Notes: generated from the sequence alone by a model not told the origin. 64,000 nt of DNA from an uncultured Alphaproteobacteria bacterium (GCA_947054455.1 CAMRWN010000001.1:138966-202965); one strand, 5' to 3'; positions 7,756 through 20,384 are shown, counted from the first letter of the stretch. Numbers and translations: made by a program.

Positions 7756-10248
7756 TCAGGATTCGGAATTAATAGCCTTGCACACACCATTAATTATCTG
7801 ATATCCGGATTTGCATTCCACCAAAGCACATGCACTCCATCCGTTGATGGACGCAATCCAAGTCTGCTGGCCGCGATACGCATTGGGGTCGGCGTCATAT
7901 TCGCACTTCTGTATATTTGAGACACATTTATCGTTGTCCTTGTGATAATTAGCAACACAACTGTTAATCGTGCATACGCTCCATTTTTTCGCTGCTGTGT
8001 CCCATGTCTGCTGACCGATTGCATTTGCATCCCCGACTATCGTGCATGTGCGCGTATTCGATTGGCAGCCGCCATTTACGGAATGGTACCCTTCGGGACA
8101 GTCGCCATCATCAACACTCCATCCGACGTTTGTATCGGAACTGCTGCGCGCCCAATCACGCACGCCTTCGATACCGTTGCGCTGCAGGCATGCCTCACGC
8201 ATCTGGACAGACGAGCCTTGGGCCGCGCCTGCCGCATACGAACCACTCAGTATTTCGGATATCGTAATCAGATTACGGCACGTATTGGTCGAGAAATCCG
8301 TAGTATTGCTGCACGCCTTGGTTGCATCATCGGTCTTGTCAATCACCGCCTGCAGGCTGCTGTTCGGCGCGCCGCAAATCATCGGCTCATAGCAATGCGG
8401 TGCGTTTGACACCTGTGAGCAGTATGACTTGATACGGCTGGTGCTCCAATTCTTGTTGCTCTCTTCCTGTGTGTTATAGCAATCATACAGTTCGGCCAGA
8501 CATTCGTTGAAATTCGAAATAGCCGCCTTGTAGTCGCTGGATATTTGTGCAATTTCATCGTTCGCAAATTCCAGACGCTTTTGCTGCAATGCCTGCGCCG
8601 CCGCCACTTTTTGATAGCTGACGTTTTGCGCGGTTGCACGCAGTTGTTCACCATAGACATCGCATGCCGCGTTCGCATCCAGCGCATATTTCTGCAATAT
8701 GCTGCGACGGGCGTCGGCCACCGGGCCGCGCAAATTCGCATAAGGGTCGGTCGACGATGACGAATAGCCATAGCAGCTGGGGTTGGTCGATGCACTGCCA
8801 CCGCTGGTTCCCTGTACAAAATTCAAATCATTCGTCGCCGTATTGGTGCTGATTGTCGAATTAAAGTTGAACGGACACTGACTGGCACCGTTTGCACATT
8901 TCCGCCCGCCGGACGGCGCGCCGCATGATTCATAAATACCGTTAAAGCAAGAATCCAGCACGCGGTTGCAAACATTGTTGTGCGCATACACAAACAGGTC
9001 ATATCCCCATGTATTGGCCAGCTTGTCCTTTGAAATATCATCCTGTGTAAGCTGCGAAACATTTATCCCGGCCAGGTTGGATACGATATTGGATATGTTA
9101 TCGAATGAATCTTTCAAATTATCATTATTCTTGTACAAGTCTGTAATGGCCTCATCCCTGGCTTTGGAATAAGAAACCAGCTGGGCCAAAATATCGCTGC
9201 TGTCACCGTCTATTTTGGAAACATCAAAACCAAAGTTATTACCATCTGTAGAGCAATACACAGGCTTTGCACATGATGTCAGTTCAGCGCCGTCTTTGCC
9301 ATAAATGCTGTGGTTGGTACACCATTCAATGGCTTCTTTAGAGCTTATTCCATATCTGCCTGTTACCTCCTGCCAGGAGACACAGTTCATAACCTTTTCC
9401 GCATCGGTCAGCTGGAACGCCTGGCTGACATCCTTGCCCTTGTTGGCAATCAACAACGCCAGCTCGCCCGACACCTTGATTAATTCTTCGTTTGCCTGTT
9501 CCAACGCGGTTTCGGCGGCGGCAAAAGACTTTATGCGCCCCGCGCACGCACAGCGTCCCTGGGACGCACTGCGGGCGGTACAGATTTCATCCATGCAGGT
9601 ATAATATGATTCCATGCAGTTGTTATACGCATCCGCAGAAATCAGACCGGTTGTGGAATCGATTATATTTGAATAGTTGCCGGTATACAGCTTGTTAGAC
9701 AGATATGTGTATGTTGATGTGGACGCCTTGCTGCCGCGGATTGCACTGCCGGTCAGGGATACACGCGAACGGCTGTTCGGCGACGCGGCGGCGGTGCGTG
9801 CCGTAACGCTGCGCGCGGATGTGGCACGTGATGAAACGGGCGCGGTCGCAGTGCGCGAAACCACTGTGCGTGATGAAACCGCACGCGAAGATGTGGCGGA
9901 CGGCGCCGCAGTTGTTGTGCGAACGTTTGTCGCCGCGCGTGATGCGTTTCCCCGGGCGGATACACTGCGCGATGACGTGGTGGTTGTGGGCGCCGCGCTG
10001 GTCGTGCGCGCAACGGTTGCAGGCGCGGCGTTTCCGCGAGGGCTGGCGGTGCGGGAAGACGCACGCGACGACGCGGCGGCGCGCGGCGATTGCGCGGTCA
10101 TTTGTACCGCATCATACACCGGCGCCACCGGATCGGCAAACACCGCACGCATCGAAACCAACGTTGAACAAACGAAAAACGCCCCGGCCAGCAAAAACAC
10201 CGTTCCAACGGCATTTTTACAAAAATCTGCGACATTACGGCTCTTCAT
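7756..10248 (-). CDS. Large cysteine-rich secreted protein with Ser/Arg/Ala-rich N-terminal region
   Basis: An 830-residue protein of no family I can name. The ATG at 10248 has a good AGGAGAG site and gives a basic start, a hydrophobic segment and a likely signal-peptide cleavage after VFA. Residues about 45-165 are low complexity, almost all Ser, Ala, Arg and Thr. A cysteine-containing region follows, including NCMESYYTCMDEICTA and later VCNRVLDSCFNG and FNECLAELYDCYN. These resemble the C-x3-Y-x2-C modules of the 24814-27900 protein. The last about 100 residues hold two tandem copies of a motif with GQQTW, a Trp and four cysteines, ending in Y-x6-C. Disulphide bonding outside the cytoplasm is likely. 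It has its own promoter (10334-10362), an 80-base leader and a terminator. A surface-exposed role is inference. Confidence 0.85.
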   Translation of the reverse strand: MKSRNVADFCKNAVGTVFLLAGAFFVCSTLVSMRAVFADPVAPVYDAVQMTAQSPRAAASSRASSRTASPRGNAAPATVARTTSAAPTTTTSSRSVSARGNASRAATNVRTTTAAPSATSSRAVSSRTVVSRTATAPVSSRATSARSVTARTAAASPNSRSRVSLTGSAIRGSKASTSTYTYLSNKLYTGNYSNIIDSTTGLISADAYNNCMESYYTCMDEICTARSASQGRCACAGRIKSFAAAETALEQANEELIKVSGELALLIANKGKDVSQAFQLTDAEKVMNCVSWQEVTGRYGISSKEAIEWCTNHSIYGKDGAELTSCAKPVYCSTDGNNFGFDVSKIDGDSSDILAQLVSYSKARDEAITDLYKNNDNLKDSFDNISNIVSNLAGINVSQLTQDDISKDKLANTWGYDLFVYAHNNVCNRVLDSCFNGIYESCGAPSGGRKCANGASQCPFNFNSTISTNTATNDLNFVQGTSGGSASTNPSCYGYSSSSTDPYANLRGPVADARRSILQKYALDANAACDVYGEQLRATAQNVSYQKVAAAQALQQKRLEFANDEIAQISSDYKAAISNFNECLAELYDCYNTQEESNKNWSTSRIKSYCSQVSNAPHCYEPMICGAPNSSLQAVIDKTDDATKACSNTTDFSTNTCRNLITISEILSGSYAAGAAQGSSVQMREACLQRNGIEGVRDWARSSSDTNVGWSVDDGDCPEGYHSVNGGCQSNTRTCTIVGDANAIGQQTWDTAAKKWSVCTINSCVANYHKDNDKCVSNIQKCEYDADPNAYRGQQTWIASINGWSACALVECKSGYQIINGVCKAINSES

Positions 10249-10333
10249 AAATACTCTCCTGTTTTCCGGAAACGCCCGGAAACCCGTTGATTTTAAGCTG
10301 CGCAACAAATGCTGCGCACCATTTTTATAATTT

Positions 10334-10362
10334 ATTATATCATTTTTGGCCCAGTCTGTAAA
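10334..10362 (-). promoter_or_regulatory. Predicted promoter of the 7756-10248 gene
   Basis: TTTACA (10357-10362), 17-base spacer, TATAAT (10334-10339) on the minus strand. The leader of about 80 bases contains a small GCGCA/TGCGC hairpin. Confidence 0.7.
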
Positions 10363-10399
10363 TAAGAAAACCCGCGACGGAAAATGCCAATCTTACCTG

Positions 10400-10428
10400 T
10401 TGCCGCGCCGCGACAATTAATGTATAAT
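10400..10428 (+). promoter_or_regulatory. Predicted promoter, leaderless, of the PagL-like gene
   Basis: TTGCCG (10400-10405), 17-base spacer and TATAAT (10423-10428). The -10 box ends seven bases before the ATG at 10436, so transcription should begin at or next to the start codon. No Shine-Dalgarno site is present. Confidence 0.75.
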
Positions 10429-10435
10429 ACGCCAC

Positions 10436-10990
10436 ATGAAAGCAATTATCGCATTATCTTTGATACTGGGCGCGATATCCGGCGCACGCGCGCAAAATCC
10501 GATGTTCGGTGCCGAACATCAAAACGCCGTGGCCCTGCATATGGCCCAAGGCACGGGCAGCGGGTCGCTGTTCAAACTGGTGGACCCGGTGCTGTGGGAT
10601 GTTTCGCCGATGACGTCCCTGATGCTGCAGTACAGCCAGCCGATGGAGATATTCCGCCTGCCGGCGCGAATGAATCTGAACATCGTACAGAATTTTGCAT
10701 ATCACAGTTCGCACGGCCTGTCCTTTTTCGCGGCGGGCGTGTCATGGGACGTGGCACTGGTGAACTGGCGCGGATTTTATATCGGACTGGGGCTGGGGCC
10801 GTACATGCGCGACAGTCATGACCGATATGTCGAAAGCCGCCTGGTCTTTGGTGAAAAGGTTTTCATAGGCAAGAACATTTCCGACGCCTGGCGGGTAGAG
10901 CTGTTTACACTGCACTTTTCAAACGGGGACTTTACCGAAACAAACCGCGGTTTTAACTTTGCGGGCGTCGCCCTGGGATACAGCTTTTAA
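10436..10990 (+). CDS. PagL-like outer-membrane lipid A 3-O-deacylase
   Basis: A 184-residue protein with a cleavable signal peptide (residues 1-19, A-R-A) and alternating short strands typical of a small outer-membrane barrel. The C-terminus ends in an aromatic residue (GYSF). The segment LFTLHFSNGDFTETNRGFNF has the H-x-S pair and the trailing N-x-G-x-N seen at the active site of PagL-type acyloxyacyl hydrolases, which remove the 3-O-linked acyl chain of lipid A. The length agrees with the family. If correct, it would alter LPS and possibly host recognition. The assignment rests mainly on the C-terminal motif, so another small barrel is possible. The gene is transcribed divergently from the cysteine-rich gene and appears leaderless. 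Confidence 0.65.
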   Translation: MKAIIALSLILGAISGARAQNPMFGAEHQNAVALHMAQGTGSGSLFKLVDPVLWDVSPMTSLMLQYSQPMEIFRLPARMNLNIVQNFAYHSSHGLSFFAAGVSWDVALVNWRGFYIGLGLGPYMRDSHDRYVESRLVFGEKVFIGKNISDAWRVELFTLHFSNGDFTETNRGFNFAGVALGYSF

Positions 10991-10993
10991 AAT

Positions 10994-11545
10994 TTAATCA
11001 AACGGCCGGCTCAGATACGGGGATTGTGCAATTCCAAAACGCCACGGCAAGGCTGCATCGTCGCCGGCATAATCTATTCCGATGCGCGGCCCGGACAATA
11101 TTTCGGGAACAAAATCGCGCGGTTCAACCCACATATGCGCACCACTGCATAAATCCGTCTTGTTGTCCGCACGGGTTATCCCCAGTGTGCGGCACAATTT
11201 TCCCGGCCCGTCGCAGCCATCCATCTCTAATGCGCGCACCAGCACCGCGATACCAACCCCCGCATCACCCAGAACTATATTAAGCATGTTGTGCAATCCA
11301 TAGCACAAATAAACATAAGTATGGCCGCCATCCATAAACATCGCATCGTTTCGCGGCGTGCAACGCCCGCCAAATGCGTGGCATCCGCGTTCGCACTGAT
11401 GATATAGTTCAACCTCTGCTATTCTGGCGCGAACCACGCGTCCGTCCGGCATCATGCGGCACAGCCACGCCCCGACCAAGGCGCGCGCGGCGTCAATCGG
11501 CGTCTGATGATAAAAATCACGCGTTGAAATCATTTCAATATGCAT
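10994..11545 (-). CDS. 3-methyladenine DNA glycosylase (AAG/MPG family)
   Basis: Removes alkylated purines such as 3-methyladenine in base-excision repair. The 183 residues match the bacterial AAG family: RIAEVELYHQCERGCHAF with the catalytic-region Glu, YVYLCYGLHNMLNIV containing the DNA-intercalating loop region, GPGKLCRTLGI, and the C-terminal GPRIGIDYAGDDAALPWRF. The ATG at 11545 and a second one four codons later are both possible starts; neither has a convincing Shine-Dalgarno site. It is convergent with the PagL-like gene (3 bases apart) and divergent from tsaC. Confidence 0.92.
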   Translation of the reverse strand: MHIEMISTRDFYHQTPIDAARALVGAWLCRMMPDGRVVRARIAEVELYHQCERGCHAFGGRCTPRNDAMFMDGGHTYVYLCYGLHNMLNIVLGDAGVGIAVLVRALEMDGCDGPGKLCRTLGITRADNKTDLCSGAHMWVEPRDFVPEILSGPRIGIDYAGDDAALPWRFGIAQSPYLSRPFD

Positions 11546-11562
11546 TGTGCCGCAAAAATATC

Positions 11563-11591
11563 TTTACAGCAATAAATATAAGTCATATCTT
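11563..11591 (+). promoter_or_regulatory. Possible promoter of tsaC
   Basis: TTTACA (11563-11568), 17-base spacer and TATCTT (11586-11591). It would place the transcript start within about two bases of the ATG at 11600, the same leaderless geometry as several other genes here. The -10 box is only a fair match. Confidence 0.4.
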
Positions 11592-11599
11592 TGCATATT

Positions 11600-12178
11600 A
11601 TGACAGATTTGAATAATCCAGAATTTATACGTGAACTGAATGCGCATCTGGCCCGGGGCGGCGTCATCGCCTTTCCGACCGACACGGTGTGGGGACTGGG
11701 CGCGCTGCCGCAGGCGGCGGGGGCCGACGCACTGTATCGTATCAAGCAGCGCCCGCGTGAAAAACATCTGATAATAATGTCGGACAGCATTGAACACATC
11801 ATGCCGCACATGGCCGGATATCCGGATGCGGCGTTTGATTTAGCGCGCAAATACTGGCCGGGCGCACTGACACTGGCGCGACCGGTTCCGGACGCAGCAA
11901 CAATGCTGTTCGGCGGTGTGCGGGTTCCGAAATACAAACCGTTCCATGAATTGTGCGCTGTTGTTGACGGCCACTGTCTGGCAACAACATCGGCAAACAT
12001 ATCCGGACGGCCGCCATTGGAATCGGCGGACGAAATACGTCGCACATTCCCGGACATAATTGTTATTGACAACGGATGCGCCCCGTGCGCGGGCGCCCCC
12101 AGCACAATCGCCCTTATCACCGAGCAAGACGTAAAAATCCTGCGCCAGGGTGCGGTGAATGTTGAATTGGACATGTGA
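11600..12178 (+). CDS. tsaC: TsaC/YrdC threonylcarbamoyl-AMP synthase
   Basis: Makes threonylcarbamoyl-AMP from threonine, bicarbonate and ATP, the first step of the t6A37 modification of tRNAs reading ANN codons. The 192-residue single-domain form lacks the C-terminal Sua5 domain. Family motifs are GGVIAFPTDTVWGLGA, a KQRPREKHLIIM segment that binds substrate, and later TTSANISGRPP. I prefer the ATG at 11600; an in-frame TTG nine bases upstream (11591) is possible but has no better ribosome site. It diverges from the glycosylase gene with about 55 bases between the two starts. Confidence 0.93.
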   Translation: MTDLNNPEFIRELNAHLARGGVIAFPTDTVWGLGALPQAAGADALYRIKQRPREKHLIIMSDSIEHIMPHMAGYPDAAFDLARKYWPGALTLARPVPDAATMLFGGVRVPKYKPFHELCAVVDGHCLATTSANISGRPPLESADEIRRTFPDIIVIDNGCAPCAGAPSTIALITEQDVKILRQGAVNVELDM

Positions 12179-12226
12179 AATCATTCCCGATACCGACGAC
12201 GGCGCGGTGTGATATACTGATGTCAA

Positions 12227-12721
12227 ATGACATCTGAAAAATGCAACTTTAAATATGCCGGCGCAATGGTTCTGGGGATGCACGACGCGCTGGTTGAAAT
12301 AACCGGCATTGTGGCGGGCGTGGCCTTTGCAATCGACAGCCGCCGCATTATCGTCATGACGGCCGTCATCGCCGCCGTTGCGGCCAGCCTGTCCATGGCC
12401 GCCGCCAACTATATGGCCCAGCGAACCGACAACAATCCCGACGCAGGACTCTGCGCGACATACACCGGTCTTATGTACATCGGAACCAGCATGGCGATAA
12501 TAGCGCCGTTTTGCGTCATAGAAAACAGATTTGCCGCACTGGGTGCAATGGCGGCGATTGCAGTTTTGATAATACTGCTGTTCAACCTGTACACACGCCG
12601 CGGCTCAAACCGGCCGACATGGCGTCGTTTTCTGGAAATGCTGGGTGTGTGTGCAGGCGTATCGACTGCGTCGTTCCTTATCGGACAGGCTGCGAAATAC
12701 TTTCTGGGAACAAATATATGA
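12227..12721 (+). CDS. VIT1/CCC1-family membrane transporter
   Basis: A 164-residue membrane protein with about five hydrophobic helices. GMHDALVEITGIVAGVAFA, then SLSMAAANYMAQR, a Y-T-G-L-x-Y segment and the C-terminal FLEMLGVCAGVSTASFLIG follow the pattern of the vacuolar-iron-transporter (VIT1/CCC1) family, which exports Fe(II) or Mn(II). The bacterial short form has this length. The substrate is not determined by sequence. A TATACT box at 12213-12218 ends eight bases before the ATG and there is no Shine-Dalgarno site, so the mRNA is probably leaderless or nearly so. Confidence 0.8.
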   Translation: MTSEKCNFKYAGAMVLGMHDALVEITGIVAGVAFAIDSRRIIVMTAVIAAVAASLSMAAANYMAQRTDNNPDAGLCATYTGLMYIGTSMAIIAPFCVIENRFAALGAMAAIAVLIILLFNLYTRRGSNRPTWRRFLEMLGVCAGVSTASFLIGQAAKYFLGTNI

Positions 12722-12793
12722 TATTATCTATCACGCGTGGTTTACGCATGTCATGCGTGTGGCATTTCATTATGCCTTTATGATGGGGGGAAG

Positions 12794-13360
12794 TTAAAGC
12801 GGAACTATTAAAAATTCTGAATTATCCATGGAACCGCTGGTGTACAAATTTCTTATCTTTCTGTATTCATTACATTGTACAAAATCATCGCGCGGCGTTA
12901 TGGCGCCAATTAAATACTTGGGTCTTCCGGCTAACGCCTCTATAAAGCGGCCCTTTTCAATTACGCCATCAATCCATTTTAATTCCTTTCGGCCCGGATC
13001 AAACGCACATAATTTGCCGTCTTTTTCAACCGCTATTATTTGATGACCATTTATAATATTATTTCCACCGGCCTTTGCCGCCAGCCAGTCTTTATAATTT
13101 GCAGTTGCCAGAACATAACACTCCATCCCCTTTGTCGCGGCATACTTGCAAAACACTTTGGCGATACCGGTACATCCGGCAACCCGTGCGGGAATTTTGT
13201 TATTTATAATGTCATCGGCGGATAATGAAAAAGAATAGTTAATATCAAATGGAATGTTATTTTCGCGCATATATTCACGCCGGTTTCGCTGTCCGACCGC
13301 ATTACGAAAGATTTCGTGAATATCGTTTAAAATTAATTGGATTTGCTGCTGTGTTTCCAT
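12794..13360 (-). CDS. Transglutaminase-like cysteine peptidase-fold protein
   Basis: A 188-residue cytoplasmic-looking protein. The order Cys (ARVAGCTGIAKVFCKY), His (NGHQIIAVEKDG) and Asp (AFDPGRKE) is that of the transglutaminase-like papain-fold superfamily, which includes peptidases and amidases. Substrate and role are unknown. I start at the ATG at 13360 because the upstream in-frame extension crosses the predicted promoter. Its base composition is clearly more A/T-rich than most neighbours, suggesting relatively recent acquisition. It lies just downstream of the rRNA operon terminator, with its own promoter whose -10 box is nine bases ahead of the ATG. Confidence 0.7.
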   Translation of the reverse strand: METQQQIQLILNDIHEIFRNAVGQRNRREYMRENNIPFDINYSFSLSADDIINNKIPARVAGCTGIAKVFCKYAATKGMECYVLATANYKDWLAAKAGGNNIINGHQIIAVEKDGKLCAFDPGRKELKWIDGVIEKGRFIEALAGRPKYLIGAITPRDDFVQCNEYRKIRNLYTSGSMDNSEFLIVPL

Positions 13361-13369
13361 AACCGTTTT

Positions 13370-13399
13370 ATTATAAACAAATATATATTTATAATACAA
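13370..13399 (-). promoter_or_regulatory. Predicted promoter of the transglutaminase-like gene
   Basis: TTGTAT (13394-13399), 18-base spacer and TATAAT (13370-13375) on the minus strand. The ATG at 13360 is nine bases past the -10 box, so the leader would be only two or three bases. Confidence 0.65.
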
Positions 13400-13401
13400 A
13401 T

Positions 13402-13426
13402 AAAAAAACATCCCCAAAGGGATGTT
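13402..13426 (-). terminator. rRNA operon terminator
   Basis: AACATCCC and GGGATGTT (13407-13426) form an eight-pair stem on the minus strand, followed by a T run (13402-13408). It is about 37 bases past the 5S gene. Confidence 0.85.
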
Positions 13427-13463
13427 AAATTATAATTCGGTTTTTAATATCGAGAACTGGATT

Positions 13464-13583
13464 TACTCTGGCGACGACCTACTCTTCCGTGGCTTAAGCC
13501 AAAGTACCATCGGCGATACGGGGTTTCCCTGTCTGGTTCGGGATGGAACAGAGGGTGGCTCCCGCTCAATAATCACCAGAATA
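13464..13583 (-). rRNA. rrf: 5S rRNA
   Basis: About 120 bases with terminal complementary ends (TTCTGGTGATTA and GTCGTCGCCAGAGTA), the CCGAACC loop and the GAGTAGG segment of bacterial 5S rRNA. It is the last gene of the operon. The ends are estimated to within a few bases. Confidence 0.93.
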
Positions 13584-13626
13584 AATCCAGCGAACATCAT
13601 AATACATGATTCAAGAATCAATGTCA

Positions 13627-13676
13627 ACGTTCTCTTCAAGCATTCGTTTGATTTAAAACCAAACGATAAGATAAAA
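13627..13676 (-). other. 3' half of the 23S rRNA processing stem, with an extra hairpin
   Basis: The bases flanking the 23S 3' end are complementary to those flanking its 5' end (16412-16440), forming the long helix normally cut by RNase III. The 3' half is interrupted by a separate hairpin, CGTTTG (13645-13650) with CAAACG (13660-13665), absent from the 5' half. Confidence 0.7.
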
Positions 13677-16416
<2,740 letters not shown>

Positions 16417-16719
16417 TTATCTTATGCTTGAAGAGAATGTCTTCGCGCATATTTAAAAGAACTTAATGAGTTTTTTAAGCATTTAAGTTGATTCTTGCTT
16501 TTCCAATTGAATTATCACTTTCGTGATTACTCTATTTAGAAAGATTTTTGAGATTACGATGTTCAACAAATCAAAAATTATGTTTCCATAAAGTTTAATT
16601 TGCGACATTAAAAACCGATTCACAATGTATTGCTATATAAAAGCAGATTCCGAAGATATTCAGGGAACATCTGGAATCAAAAATGATTTTCATTTTTGAT
16701 TCCAACCTCATCATTAAAG

Positions 16720-16796
16720 TGGTGGGTCAGGAAGAACTCGAATCTTCGACCTCCGCTGTATCAGAGCGGCATTCTAACCAACTGAACTACTGACCC
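16720..16796 (-). tRNA. tRNA-Ile(GAU)
   Basis: A 77-base cloverleaf with acceptor arms GGGTCAG/CTGACCC, anticodon stem CCGCT/AGCGG and loop CTGATAC giving anticodon GAU. CCA is encoded. It sits in the 16S-23S spacer; the tRNA-Ala(UGC) that usually accompanies it in alphaproteobacteria is absent. Confidence 0.96.
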
Positions 16797-16879
16797 AGCA
16801 GAAATATACCCATTCAAAAAGAGATGTTCAGACAGTCGCACTTGGATTTGACCGTTTTCGTGGAAACGGTATTCTCTAT

Positions 16880-18380
<1,501 letters not shown>

Positions 18381-18741
18381 CTAAAAAACTTGTGGTTTAA
18401 GTCCCGTGCATAAAACAAAGCTGACATAAATATCAGTTCGTCTTTACATATAATTATTCGCAAGACAAGTTTTTAACGAGGTTTAATATGTAAACCTACT
18501 ACCTGTCTAGGATATGCACATTTGACTTAGTCAAAGTTTGGATAATTCCAAATTCAACTGTCTGCACATCCCTTCTTGAATTGATTCTTGATTTGCATCA
18601 AAGAACCATTTGATGAGCTGCTTTTATTCACAATGTTTGCGTATTTACCAGGAACCCTTTTCATTTGGTCGTCCCGTAAACCGCAGAATTTCAGGGGTTA
18701 AGATTTCTTTTTTTCGTTCGTCTTAACTTGAAAGCCCGCTT

Positions 18742-18770
18742 AGTATGAGTCGAAACCTTCAAAAAGTCAA
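18742..18770 (-). promoter_or_regulatory. Predicted rRNA operon promoter
   Basis: TTGACT (18765-18770), 17-base spacer and CATACT (18742-18747) on the minus strand, with an A/T-rich stretch immediately upstream (18771-18900) that could act as an UP element. The leader to the 16S is about 355 bases. Confidence 0.75.
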
Positions 18771-18923
18771 GCGCTTTTTCAAAAATAATTTTAAAAAAGT
18801 TTGGCCCGGCACCCCAAAATATAGGAAAAGTCCCGGATTTCCGCCATTTTATCCTAAAAATTTTTTTTTGATTTTTTTCTTTTTTTTGTGTTTTTTTATT
18901 TCAAATCTGATTCGGAACGGGCC

Positions 18924-19022
18924 AAAAAACCGATTCTGTGGGTCAAAAAAACAGAATCGGTGCCACGATTCGTCGAAAAAACGCAATACGCATGCCAGGC
19001 GGCATCAAAATTCGCCCTATAT
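18924..19022 (-). ncRNA. Candidate small RNA upstream of the rRNA operon
   Basis: On the minus strand TTGGTT (19051-19056), 16-base spacer and TATTAT (19029-19034) predict a start near 19022. About 60 bases on comes an 11-pair perfect hairpin, ACCGATTCTGT with ACAGAATCGGT (18929-18961), followed by six T: an intrinsic terminator with no gene to end. A small ATGCC/GGCAT hairpin precedes it. No open frame of note is present. Alternatively the hairpin only insulates the rRNA promoter from upstream transcription. Confidence 0.35.
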
Positions 19023-19100
19023 ATACATATAATATGCAAAAAGGCCCCAAAACCAATTTTGTATTTTCAAAGAATGCTTTTTTATGATATGATTCGTATT

Positions 19101-20357
19101 ATGAAAACGAGAATAGCTACTTTTTCGTACCTGCTGATATTATGCGGGGCGATTCCGGCGCTGGCGTCTGAATGCACGGGCGACGGATGCAATATTGAAC
19201 AAATATCATATACGGCGGTTTCGGCGCCCGCGCCGATGGGCTATATCGCACCGGCCCCGACTGCGGCCGCCTATGCCGTACCGGTTGAATATGTATATGA
19301 AACACAAATCCCGATGCGCAGTGTCAAAACCCTGTCGATAAAGCCGGTACCCGAAGATACCCGTGCGCCCCTGTGGGACGGCACAAACGGCAATTACAAG
19401 GCGCGCGGATACGACAAAACCGTTGATTGGCGCGACGGCGTACCAATCTGGGACGATTCGATTGTCAATTATCGGGCCAAGGATTTCAGCGACTGGTTCC
19501 TGGAACCCACCCCGGAAATATATTTAAGAGAGGTTGACGCCCCCGTCGCTGCGCAAACCGTTGACATTGCGGAAATGTATGCGCAAAACATGGCCGACGC
19601 GGCCGCAACGCGCGCACGGGTCGAAGAACTGCTGGCCCCGCAGAAGCCGCAGACAAACCTGTGGACGGACGATGAAATTCAAATCACGCTGCCGGCGCCG
19701 AAACCGCAATACGCGGCCCAGGACATGACGGAAATCGTGCAAATCACATTTTCCGACGGCGACGGATGCCCGTTCGAATCGGAAACCGAATGCGAGATAT
19801 GGCGCCGCAAGCCCATTGTCCGCGAAACCGTCGCCCCGCGCAGTCCAAAAATCCGTGCGGAAAAAATGGCGGCCTTTATCGACGCGGCAAAATGCAATAA
19901 AAACATATCGGCCACCGACCCGGTTGCCGCACCACTGTTGGACAGATACAAGATGCTGATGCGGTCGGCCAACGCGTGCTGTACCGACGGGATGGCGTAT
20001 TCGCTGAAACAGGCGGGTGCGACCGACGGCCTGGTATACAAATTTATGGCGGACGACGCGAACTTTTACGGATTCGGTGCGCGTTGCCTGATGATGACGG
20101 ACACGGAACTGGATACCAAGTATCCCAACACCGCGACCGCGGCGGTTGCCGCAGACGTGCGCAACGGATGCCTGTGCCGCGGGCGCCAATGGTTCCAGGC
20201 GATGCTGGCCCCGTTTGTAGAGGCATATAACGCCGCGCCCGAATTTGCGCAGCAAAAGTTCTTTTATACATATACGGACGGCCTGCAGCGTCAGACCACG
20301 GTATCAATCAACACTGACGTCCAAAATGTGTTGAATCAGCTGGCCCTGTGTCCATAA
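19101..20357 (+). CDS. Secreted protein of unknown function
   Basis: A 418-residue protein with a signal peptide (MKTRIATF start, cleavage after A-L-A near residue 22) and cysteines at the mature N-terminus (SECTGDGC) and in the C-terminal half. Residues about 30-230 are rich in Pro, Ala and aromatic residues, with two related segments containing PLWDGT..NYKARGYDKTVDW and PIWDDS..NYRAKDFSDWF. The ordered C-terminal half contains NACCTDGMAYSLKQAG and NGCLCRGRQWFQAM. I do not recognise a family. I use the ATG at 19101 because it begins the signal peptide; a TATGAT box ends seven bases before it and no Shine-Dalgarno site is seen. It is transcribed away from the rRNA operon and ends at a terminator. 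Confidence 0.8.
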   Translation: MKTRIATFSYLLILCGAIPALASECTGDGCNIEQISYTAVSAPAPMGYIAPAPTAAAYAVPVEYVYETQIPMRSVKTLSIKPVPEDTRAPLWDGTNGNYKARGYDKTVDWRDGVPIWDDSIVNYRAKDFSDWFLEPTPEIYLREVDAPVAAQTVDIAEMYAQNMADAAATRARVEELLAPQKPQTNLWTDDEIQITLPAPKPQYAAQDMTEIVQITFSDGDGCPFESETECEIWRRKPIVRETVAPRSPKIRAEKMAAFIDAAKCNKNISATDPVAAPLLDRYKMLMRSANACCTDGMAYSLKQAGATDGLVYKFMADDANFYGFGARCLMMTDTELDTKYPNTATAAVAADVRNGCLCRGRQWFQAMLAPFVEAYNAAPEFAQQKFFYTYTDGLQRQTTVSINTDVQNVLNQLALCP

Positions 20358-20358
20358 G

Positions 20359-20384
20359 AAAACGCCCCACGGGGCGTTTTTTAT
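20359..20384. terminator. Bidirectional terminator
   Basis: AACGCCCC (20361-20368) and GGGGCGTT (20371-20378) flanked by A and T runs. It serves the + strand gene ending at 20357 and the convergent small regulator ending at 20384. Confidence 0.85.

Noticed and set aside
12748-12762. Palindrome ACGCATGTCATGCGT after the VIT1/CCC1-like gene
   Set aside because: The loop is a single base and no T run follows, so it is a poor terminator; no promoter is nearby. It may be chance.
18745-19032. Open frame of 95 codons over the rRNA promoter
   Set aside because: Phe/Lys-rich, low complexity, and it covers promoter and hairpin sequences; no ribosome site.
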